From Streptomyces afghaniensis 772 (GTDB lineage: Bacteria > Actinomycetota > Actinomycetes > Streptomycetales > Streptomycetaceae), in NCBI GenBank assembly GCA_000415505.1, contig KE354125.1, positions 1 through 34,169 on the forward strand: 34,169 nt of DNA, written 5' to 3'. Position numbers and translations under genes: made by a program. The first letter of the stretch is position 1. Every line of letters begins with the position of its first letter. The notes beneath the pieces were generated by a model that did not search any database, was not told the origin of the DNA, and saw nothing but the letters and a program-made list of their open reading frames with translations. Positions 15,790-25,607 of the stretch are shown in pieces.

Positions 15790-16668
15790 TTGGCTTCTCC
15801 CTTGGTGCTGCTGGTGGTGCTGGGCGCGTCGGCGGCTCCGGCTGCGGCTTCGGCTGCTTCGACCTCCGCGGCTTCGGCCTCGTCCGGGGTCGCCTTCGAA
15901 GGGTTCGCCGAGGTAGGCGGCGATGACGCGCTCGTCGGCCTGGACGACGTCGGAGGTGCCTTCGACGAGTTTCTCGCCCTGGACGAGGACGGCGACGCGG
16001 TCGGAGAGGTTGAAGACGAAGCGCATGTCGTGCTCGATGAGGAGGACGGCGATGCCCTTGTCGCGGATGGCGAAGACGAGTTCCTCGGTGGCCCGCGTCT
16101 CCTGGGGGTTCATGCCGGCGGTGGGCTCGTCGAGGAGCAGCAGGCCGGGCTCGGAGGCCATGGCGCGCGCGATCTCGAGCTTGCGCTGTTCGCCGTAGGG
16201 GAGGTTGCGGGCGAGGTGGTCGCGCTTGTGGGCGAGGCCGATGAACTCGAGGAGTTCCATGGCGCGTTCCTCGCTGGCGCGTTCGGCCTTCTTGAAGCCG
16301 GGGCCGCGCAGGAGGGCTGACCAGAGGCCTTCCTTGGTCCGCGTGTGACGGCCGACGAGGACGTTCTCCAGGACCGTCATGTTGGCGAACAGGCGGATGT
16401 TCTGGAAGGTGCGGGCGATGCCGGCCTTCGTGACGAGGTGGGGCTTGGGCGGCAGGACGGTGCCCTTGTAGGAGACCGTGCCTTCCGTCGGGACGTAGAG
16501 GCCGGTGAGGCAGTTGAAGAATGTCGTCTTGCCGGCGCCGTTGGGGCCGATCAGTCCGACGATCTCGCCGGCGTTGACCGTGAAGTCGACGGAGCGGACG
16601 GCGGTGAGGCCGCCGAAGCGCATGGTGACGCCGCGGGCTTCGAGTACAGGTGTGGGCTGTGTAGTCAT
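15786..16668 (-). CDS. livG: Branched-chain amino-acid ABC transporter ATP-binding protein LivG (3' frameshift)
   Basis: From ATG 16666-16668 the protein has Walker A GPNGAGKT (41-48), signature LPYGEQRKLE, Walker B LLLLDEPTAG and IEHDM, ending with the LivG-typical AAYLGEP. After GEPFEGDP the given frame becomes an Arg/Ser-rich stretch that runs into livF. One base less in the GGGG run at 15886-15889 instead gives DEAEAAEVEAAEAAA and a TGA at 15786-15788 overlapping the livF GTG. The third-base pattern and the overlap support the corrected 293-residue protein. Operon order is livK-H-M-G-F. It starts 5 bp after the livM stop. Confidence 0.93.
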
Positions 16669-16673
16669 GATGG

Positions 16674-18485
16674 TTACGCCCCCGCCTTGGTGACGGCCGG
16701 TTCGTCGGTCAGCGTGGTTTGTTTGGGTACGTCGAGTTGGCCGGTCTCGTGGAATTCGAGCTGGCGCCGGCGGTTGGCGATGATGCCTTCGGGGCGGAAG
16801 CGCATCAGCAGGATGAGGGCGATTCCGAAGGCGAGGAGCGACTTGTCCTGGAGGAACACCAGCTTTTCGGGGAGCAGGTAGAGCAGGGCCGCGCCGAGGA
16901 GGGGGCCTGCGACCGTGCCCATGCCGCCGAGGACGACCGCGGCCAGGAGGAACGCGGAGTTGGGCGGGGTGGAGCCGGCGAACTGGTACGGCGTGGGGAC
17001 GACGCTGTAGGTGACGTGGGCGCTGACGGTGCCGGCGAGGCCGGCGAGTGCGGCGCCGAGGGCGAAGGCGACGAGCTTGACGCGGAAGCCGTTGATGCCC
17101 ATGGCGGTGGCGGCGGTCTCGTCCTCGCGGATGGCGATCCAGGAGCGGCCGATGCGGGAGTCGGCGGCGCGGGTGTAGACGAGGACGACGATGGCCATGA
17201 TGAGGACCATCAGCAGGTAGTAGTTGGCGAACCGGCCGAGGGTGAATCCGCCGATGTCGTGGGCCTGGCCGAAGTTGAAGCCGAGGAGGTTCAGGTCGGG
17301 GATGTTGGCGATGCCGTTGGGCCCGTTGGTGACGTCGGGTCCGGAGTCGCCGTCCATGTTGTTGACGGCGATGCGGAAGATCTCTCCGAAGCCGAGGGTG
17401 ACGATGGCGAGGTAGTCGCCGCGCAGCCGCAGGGTCGGGGCGCCGATGAGGACGCCGAAGACGAGGGAGGCTGCGGCGCCGGCCAGGGCGGAGGCCCAGA
17501 AGGGCAGGTGGACGCCGGAGATGGTGGAGAACTCGGAGCCGGAGACGAGGGCGGCGGTGTAGGCGCCGACGCCGAGGAAGGCGACGTATCCGAGGTCGAG
17601 GAGTCCGGCGAGGCCGACGACGATGTTCAGGCCGAGGGCGACCGTTCCGAAGATCAGGATGTTGACGCCGATGTTGGCGTAGTGGTCGTCGGTCTGGGTG
17701 AAGGGGAAGGCGATGGCCGCGGCGAAGCCCATGGCGAGGGTGAAGCTGCGGTTGGCGGCGATCAGTTGGGAGAAGCGGTCGAGCAGGCCGGCGGTGTGCA
17801 GTGCCCACATGGCGAAGGTGACGACGAAGAGGTAGCCGACGAAGAGTTCGCCGTACTCGGTGTCGATGCCGTAGGTGAAGACGCCGAGGCCGATGATGGT
17901 GACGGCGGTGATCACGGCCCGCTGGACCCAGCCGCTGGTGGCCTGGGGTGCGGGGATGCGGTCGGGTTTGGCGATGTAGGCCTTGAGGGCTGCCTTGGTG
18001 CCGTCGGTGCCGGTCTTCTCCTGGGGGAGGGCGAAGGCGCCGAGGAGGGGCAGGAGGGAGGCGATGGCCGCGATCCAGCCGCCGGGTTCGAGGTTGACGA
18101 CGCCGCCGAGTTCGGCGCTGATGGCGATGACCGTGAACCAGGTGACGGCGAAGCCGCCGAGGGCGGTGAGGACGAGGGGTGCGTTGTTGCGGGCGGGCAG
18201 CAGCCAGCCGAGGCCGCGGATGCCGTATGAGGCGAGCGCGAAGAGTGCGGTGAGGACGCCGGCGGTGAAGGTGAGCCACTGCAGGCCGCCGGGGTAGCCG
18301 TTGATGGTGAGGTCGCCGGGGAACTCGGCGGTCCAGGTCCAGGCGAGGAACGCGGAGGCCGCGGTGGCGATGCCGCCGGCGAGCAGGAGGGCGCGGGCGG
18401 CCGCGGCGGGCAGCGGTATGAGTCCGCGCAGTGCGGGCGGGGTGGGCACGGCGTCCGGGGCGGGGGGCTTGGTCGTCTCGGTCAT
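16674..18485 (-). CDS. livM: Branched-chain amino-acid ABC transporter permease LivM
   Basis: A 603-residue membrane protein from ATG 18483-18485, 4 bp after livH. The core permease (about 270-580) shows GTVALGLNIVVGLAGLLDLG, the EAA-like loop region RSWIAIREDETAATAMGING and LLYLLPEKLVF. It is much longer than the ~300-420 residues common for LivM. An extra N-terminal region of about 250 residues has several further hydrophobic helices (LLLAGGIATAASAFLAW, FTAGVLTALFALASYGI, PLVLTALGGFAVTW) plus a charged loop. It ends in a hydrophilic cytoplasmic tail. It forms the channel with LivH. Confidence 0.95.
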   Translation of the reverse strand: MTETTKPPAPDAVPTPPALRGLIPLPAAAARALLLAGGIATAASAFLAWTWTAEFPGDLTINGYPGGLQWLTFTAGVLTALFALASYGIRGLGWLLPARNNAPLVLTALGGFAVTWFTVIAISAELGGVVNLEPGGWIAAIASLLPLLGAFALPQEKTGTDGTKAALKAYIAKPDRIPAPQATSGWVQRAVITAVTIIGLGVFTYGIDTEYGELFVGYLFVVTFAMWALHTAGLLDRFSQLIAANRSFTLAMGFAAAIAFPFTQTDDHYANIGVNILIFGTVALGLNIVVGLAGLLDLGYVAFLGVGAYTAALVSGSEFSTISGVHLPFWASALAGAAASLVFGVLIGAPTLRLRGDYLAIVTLGFGEIFRIAVNNMDGDSGPDVTNGPNGIANIPDLNLLGFNFGQAHDIGGFTLGRFANYYLLMVLIMAIVVLVYTRAADSRIGRSWIAIREDETAATAMGINGFRVKLVAFALGAALAGLAGTVSAHVTYSVVPTPYQFAGSTPPNSAFLLAAVVLGGMGTVAGPLLGAALLYLLPEKLVFLQDKSLLAFGIALILLMRFRPEGIIANRRRQLEFHETGQLDVPKQTTLTDEPAVTKAGA

Positions 18486-18489
18486 GTGA

Positions 18490-19419
<930 letters not shown>

Positions 19420-19494
19420 CGCATGGCCTCCATGTCGCTGGTGGTCGTGTGCACTGGATGCGTGCGTGGTCGCGTGCTGTGTGGGGGTGTGAAA

Positions 19495-19534
19495 ACGGGC
19501 CGCGCGGTCGGGGTCCTCCTCCCGCGCGGCCCGT
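19495..19534 (-). terminator. Attenuating hairpin between livK and livHMGF
   Basis: ACGGGCCGCGCGG (19495-19507) is the perfect 13-bp complement of CCGCGCGGCCCGT (19522-19534), with a 14-nt loop. On the minus strand it is followed by TTTTC. It sits 24 bp after the livK stop and before livH, so it probably stops or stabilises most transcripts there. This would give more binding protein than permease. Confidence 0.8.
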
Positions 19535-19557
19535 GGTGCGGCTAGTGGGGGCCGGAA

Positions 19558-20802
19558 CTACTGGAGGTCGTCGGGGGTGCCGGTCTCCACGGCCTTCCAG
19601 GCGCCCTTCTCGACCTGGTACACCGTCAGCTGCTTGTTGGTGGTGTCGCCGTACTGGTCGAACGAGACCTTGCCGGTGAGGCCTTCGAAGTCGGACTTCT
19701 GGACTCCGTCGACGACCTTGGAGCGCAGGTCGTTGATGTCGGTGGGCACCTTGCCGCCGTTGGCGTCGGCCGCGGCCTTGACGGCCTTGATGATGGCCGT
19801 GGTGGCGTCGTAGGCGTAGGCGCCGTACGCGCCGTAGTCGCCCTTGTACCCCTTGTCCTTGTACGTCTGGATGAACTGCTTGGCCGCGGGCAGGGTGTCG
19901 GCGGGGACACCGATGGCGGTGACGAGGTCGCCCTCGGCGGCCTTGCCGGCGGCCTCGATGTAGGTGGAGGCGTACATGCCGTCGCCGCCGAACAGCGGGA
20001 TCTTGACGCCGGCGTCCTTGAGCTGCTTGGTGATCAGCGCGGACTCGTCGTACTGGCCGCCGTAGTAGAGCAGGTCGGCACCGGAGTTCTTGATCTTGGT
20101 GACGAGGGAGCCGAAGTCCTTGTCGCCGGTGTTGACGTGGTCGGTGCCCACGACCTTGCCGCCGAACTTCTTGAACTGCTCGTTGAAGATCTTCGCGAGG
20201 CCGGCGCCGTAGGTCTGCTTGTCGTCGACGACGAAGGCCTTCTTCTTCTTGAGGCCGTTGTACGCGTAGCCGGCCGCGAAGCTGCCCTGGAGTTCGTCGG
20301 TGGTGGCGGTGCGGAAGTACGTCTTGAACGGACGCTTCTTGTCCGTCTGCCAGTTCTTGCCCTGGGTCAGCTCGGGGGCGGTGTTCGCGGGGGAGATCTG
20401 GACCATGTTGGCCGAGGCGAAGACCTGCTGCATCGTCTGGGCGACGCCGGAGTTCAGCGGGCCGACGGCGCCGACGGCGGTCTTGTCGCCGGTGAAGGTG
20501 GTGGCGTTGGACTGGCCGGTGGCGGGCTGGGCCTTGTCGTCCAGGGCCTTGAGCTTGAATTTCACGCCCGGGACCCAGTTGTTCTTGTTGGCGTCGTCGA
20601 CGGCGATCTGAGCGCCGTACTGGATGCCGAGGCCGGTGGTGGAGTTCTCACCGGACAGGGGTGCGTCCACGCCGATGGTCAGTGTGGTGGCGCCGCTGTC
20701 TCCGCTCTTGTCACCGCTGTCGTCTCGGGAGCCGCAGGCGGTGAGAGTCAGAGCTCCGGTCGTAAGAACGGAGGTAAGAATCACCAAGGAACGCTGTCGC
20801 AC
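19558..20802 (-). CDS. livK: Branched-chain amino-acid-binding lipoprotein LivK
   Basis: A 414-residue substrate-binding lipoprotein. GTG 20800-20802 is preferred because AAAGGA lies 6 nt upstream; a GTG 15 nt earlier is in frame but lacks a site. The signal VRQRSLVILTSVLTTGALTL ends in the lipobox LTAC (C23), so the mature protein is lipid-anchored outside the membrane. A Ser/Gly/Asp linker follows, then a type-I periplasmic-binding fold (TLTIGVDAPLSGENSTTGLG, AVGPLNSGVAQTMQQ, LLYYGGQYDESALITKQLKD). It delivers Leu/Ile/Val or related amino acids to LivHMGF. Expression is likely from the promoter at 20892-20920. Confidence 0.95.
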   Translation of the reverse strand: MRQRSLVILTSVLTTGALTLTACGSRDDSGDKSGDSGATTLTIGVDAPLSGENSTTGLGIQYGAQIAVDDANKNNWVPGVKFKLKALDDKAQPATGQSNATTFTGDKTAVGAVGPLNSGVAQTMQQVFASANMVQISPANTAPELTQGKNWQTDKKRPFKTYFRTATTDELQGSFAAGYAYNGLKKKKAFVVDDKQTYGAGLAKIFNEQFKKFGGKVVGTDHVNTGDKDFGSLVTKIKNSGADLLYYGGQYDESALITKQLKDAGVKIPLFGGDGMYASTYIEAAGKAAEGDLVTAIGVPADTLPAAKQFIQTYKDKGYKGDYGAYGAYAYDATTAIIKAVKAAADANGGKVPTDINDLRSKVVDGVQKSDFEGLTGKVSFDQYGDTTNKQLTVYQVEKGAWKAVETGTPDDLQ

Positions 20803-20891
20803 GATCAGTCCTTTCACAGGCAGGCCCGCCCTGGTCGGGGGGTGAGTGCCGCGCTGGTACCGAACTCCCGATGGAGCGGTGACTGGCCGTG

Positions 20892-20920
20892 ACTCTAAGC
20901 CCGGTGTGGAGGCAGGGTCA
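20892..20920 (-). promoter_or_regulatory. Promoter of the liv operon
   Basis: On the minus strand TGACCC (20915-20920) and TAGAGT (20892-20897) are spaced by 17 bp, a good vegetative-sigma (HrdB-like) match. Transcription would begin near 20886, leaving a leader of about 80 nt before livK. Confidence 0.55.
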
Positions 20921-21476
20921 GCGGCGTGGGGCGGCTTGTGACTTTCTTGTTATGACGTGATGGATGCCCGGCTTCGACGGAGGGGCCTCTCGGCGGGTTT
21001 GGTGGGCTTTCTCCGAAGTCCGCATTCTGAGAACGTGCACTTCCGGTTGGCCGCGGCTGGGGTCGCCGTGGTTGCCGGGTCGCGGGCGGTGCGGACCGGA
21101 TCGGAAAGGTCCCGGGGGCGGGCGCGGCCGAGGGTGAAACCGCGGTGTTGTATTGCGCGCGCGTTACGGAGCGTTACAGAGAGAAAGGGATGGTCCGCGT
21201 CCATCGGCCTCCATCCGCGTCCAGGGGAGTTCCGAGCGAATGGAAACGGCTATTGCGCCGGTGGCGTCTCGGGTTTTTCGCGGGGGAAGTTGAGGGTTCG
21301 GTAAGGGCGAGGTGGAGCTGGGCGGTGGCCTTGGCGGGCCGGGGGAGCCGGGGCGCGCCGGCTCAGGCGGGCGGGGGCGCCGGTCGGTCGGGCGGGCCGC
21401 GTCGGCGCCGAGGACGTCGTACTGCCGTCCGTCTCGGTCGAGTTGGCGGGTTCGCCGGGTCCCGTACAGGGCGGTG
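20921..21476. other. Intergenic region without a convincing gene, with short repeats
   Basis: No reading frame here combines a ribosome-binding site, Streptomyces-like third-position bias and recognisable sequence. Short repeats are visible: GCGTTACGGA followed directly by GCGTTACAGA (21161-21180), and TCCGCGTCCA at 21194-21203 and 21214-21223 (20-bp period). These could be regulatory. The right part (about 21300-21470) is G/C-rich and unstructured to my eye. Confidence 0.5.
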
Positions 21477-21511
21477 CCCCGCCGCTTCGGGCGGTACCCG
21501 AGGCGGCGGGG
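21477..21511 (-). terminator. Terminator of the trypsin-like protease gene
   Basis: CCCCGCCGCTTCGGG (21477-21491) pairs with CCCGAGGCGGCGGGG (21497-21511) in a 15-bp stem with one wobble pair and a 5-nt loop. It begins 41 bp after the protease stop. There is no U tract. Confidence 0.75.
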
Positions 21512-21551
21512 CGGTGGTCGTGCCGGGCGGCCGGTGGCCGTCGGCGCGGGG

Positions 21552-22424
21552 TTACGGCAGCTTCGTGAACGGCGAGAGGAAGGCGCGGGCGCCGGGGGTG
21601 TCCAGGCGGTACGTCACGTTGGTCGCGTAGCAGGGGGTGTCGCCGGTGATGGTGGTGGCGGCCAGGATGCTCCTGCCGCCGATGACGGCGAAGTTGGGGC
21701 CGCCGGAGTCGCCGTAGCAGGCGCCTCCGTTGCCCTGCGGCGCCGTCATCGCCAGCCGGGCCCAGGAGTCGTTGAGGGCGTTGAAGGTGACGGGTGCCTT
21801 CATGCGGACGCCGCCGCCGGGGTGGGTCTGGCCGCCGGGGCCGTTGACGGCCTCCTGGGTGCCGTAGCCGGCGACGAGCCAGTCGGTGGCGTTCAGCCCC
21901 TGCGGGCCGAGTCGGCCGAGCTGGTTGGCGGTGGGCAGGGTGGCCGGGGTGAAGCTCCAGCGGGCCTTGACCTTGGCGGCGGGCAGTTCGATCACCGCGA
22001 TGTCGTGGGTGTCGGAGGCGGGCCCCGGATAGCCGGGGTGCGTGTGGGCGGTGCCCGGGACGGCTACGGCGGCGGCCTGCGCGGCCGGGTCGCCCGGGTA
22101 CTTCTTCGCCGCCGCGTCGAGCCCGGACTGCACGTCCTGGTCCAGGGACACGTAGAACCGGACGTTGTCGGGCCAGTCGGAGGTGCAGTGCGCGGCGGTC
22201 AGGAAGGTGTCCGCGTCGATCATGGTGCCGGAGCAGACCCAGTCGACCCGGTCGGGGGTCGTGGGGTCGCCGTCGTTGTCCCAGGTGGCCACGAGCGCGC
22301 CGACCTCGGTGCGTTCGGGGGCGGGTGTCGCGTTGTAGGAGTTGATGGCGGAGGACGGCAGCGCGGTGGCGAGCACGGTGGCACCGGCCGCGGCGATGAC
22401 GGCGAAGGCACGTACGGAGGTCAA
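21552..22424 (-). CDS. Secreted trypsin-like serine protease (S1)
   Basis: The start is taken at TTG 22422-22424, behind GAAGGG, giving 290 residues. A Sec signal peptide (TSVRAFAVIAAAGATVLATA) has probable cleavage after LPSSA. The catalytic triad motifs are all present: TAAHC (His), SDTHDIAVIEL (Asp) and GACYGDSGGP (Ser). Cysteines lie in WVCSG/TAAHC and in GACYG/DTPCY, as in disulfide-bonded S1 folds. It is exported and hydrolyses peptide bonds; its specificity is not clear. An in-frame region upstream of the TTG is Arg/Pro-rich and unlikely to be translated. It is monocistronic with a strong terminator. Confidence 0.9.
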   Translation of the reverse strand: MTSVRAFAVIAAAGATVLATALPSSAINSYNATPAPERTEVGALVATWDNDGDPTTPDRVDWVCSGTMIDADTFLTAAHCTSDWPDNVRFYVSLDQDVQSGLDAAAKKYPGDPAAQAAAVAVPGTAHTHPGYPGPASDTHDIAVIELPAAKVKARWSFTPATLPTANQLGRLGPQGLNATDWLVAGYGTQEAVNGPGGQTHPGGGVRMKAPVTFNALNDSWARLAMTAPQGNGGACYGDSGGPNFAVIGGRSILAATTITGDTPCYATNVTYRLDTPGARAFLSPFTKLP

Positions 22425-22542
22425 GAGAAACCCTTCTACGGGTGGGACGGGTCTTCTCCTGTGGGGGTGGAGCGTCAGTGAAGCGCGCGGGGGCGGCCGC
22501 GACAAGAGCGCGCCCGCCCCTCCAGGGTTTTCCCTACGTCGG

Positions 22543-23031
22543 TCAGCTCGCGGCGCGGATGAGCTGCTCGTCGCCCGGGGTCACGTCGCGCAGCAGGCAG
22601 GTCAGCCGGGCCGTGCACACCCTTTTGTCACTTTCGTCCGTGATGACGATTTCGTACGTGGCGGTCGAGCGCCCCCGGTGCACGGGCGTGGCCACACCGG
22701 TGACGAGGCCGGAGCGCACCCCGCGGTGGTGGGTGCAGTTCAGGTCGACGCCCACGGCGATCTTGGAGCTGCCGCCGTGCAGCATCGAGCCGACCGAGCC
22801 GAGTGTCTCGGCCAGCACCGCGGAGGCCCCGCCGTGCAGCAGTCCGTAGGGCTGGGTGTTGCCCTCGACCGGCATCGTCCCGACGACCCGGTCCGCCGAC
22901 GCCTCGACGATCTGGACGCCCATCCGAGTCCCGAGGTGGCCTGCGGAGAACAGGGCCAGGAGGTCCACGCCGAGTGCGGCGTACTCGTCGATGACCTCTT
23001 GCGGGAATTTCACATGCTGCTGCTCACCCAT
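22543..23031 (-). CDS. Hotdog-fold PaaI/MenI-like acyl-CoA thioesterase
   Basis: A 162-residue protein from ATG 23029-23031. The hotdog signature is clear: GNTQPYGLLHGGASAVLAE around the central helix, then KIAVGVDLNCTHHRGVRSG and the terminal strands TYEIVITDESDKRVCTARL. Family members hydrolyse CoA thioesters (phenylacetyl-, hydroxybenzoyl- or DHNA-CoA). The glutamate in VLAETLGS fits the catalytic position of the 4-HBT-II/PaaI group. The actual substrate is unknown. A TetR-type palindrome lies 46-61 bp upstream, suggesting repression relieved by an acyl-CoA or aromatic ligand. It lies 57 bp downstream of the fdhF-like gene on the same strand. Confidence 0.9.
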   Translation of the reverse strand: MGEQQHVKFPQEVIDEYAALGVDLLALFSAGHLGTRMGVQIVEASADRVVGTMPVEGNTQPYGLLHGGASAVLAETLGSVGSMLHGGSSKIAVGVDLNCTHHRGVRSGLVTGVATPVHRGRSTATYEIVITDESDKRVCTARLTCLLRDVTPGDEQLIRAAS

Positions 23032-23076
23032 GGGGCCCGGTCTCCGTTCGTCCAGATCATGCGGTTACCACTATGG

Positions 23077-23088
23077 CTGAGCAAACGC

Positions 23089-23092
<4 letters not shown>
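23077..23092. promoter_or_regulatory. TetR-like operator before the thioesterase gene
   Basis: CTGAGC-AAAC-GCTCAG is a 6-bp perfect inverted repeat with a 4-bp centre, a layout typical of TetR-family operators. It overlaps the last codons and stop of the fdhF-like gene. A CATAGT hexamer that could be a -10 lies just downstream on the minus strand. Confidence 0.5.
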
Positions 23093-25369
<2,277 letters not shown>

Positions 25370-25440
25370 CGCACGCTCCCCTTCGACTGCACTGTGAGGT
25401 ACGTCTCCGATCCTCGCACGCTGCGGTGACATCGCGTGAG

Positions 25441-25582
25441 GGGAGGGCCGGGGCGATGGCCCGCCCCCGCGGGGCACGTGTCGGGAGGGCCGGGGCGGCG
25501 GTCCGTTCCGGGGCACGCGTCGGGAGGGCCGGGGCGACGGTCGTCCCGGGCACACGCGGCGTCGGGGCCGGGGCCGAGTGTC
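25441..25582. repeat. Tandem ~40-bp repeat between fdhF-like gene and polA
   Basis: Three imperfect units of 42, 39 and 42 bp start at 25441, 25483 and 25522. Each begins GGGAGGGCCGGGGCG and ends in a GCAC-rich stretch closing with GTC. A partial fourth (GGGGCCGGGGCCGAG) runs to 25582. The array occupies most of the divergent intergenic region directly before the polA start. Confidence 0.75.
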
Positions 25583-25607
25583 AGTGGGGCGTGGCAGGAT
25601 CGGGGGC

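Noticed and set aside
15073-18279. A single ~1,070-residue minus-strand protein
   Set aside because: Its first ~530 residues are an Arg/Pro-rich shadow of livM in another frame. The rest is livG joined to livF through the frame change at 15886-15889.
20957-21304. A 115-residue plus-strand gene in the livK-protease gap
   Set aside because: No ribosome-binding site, poor third-position bias and no recognisable motif.
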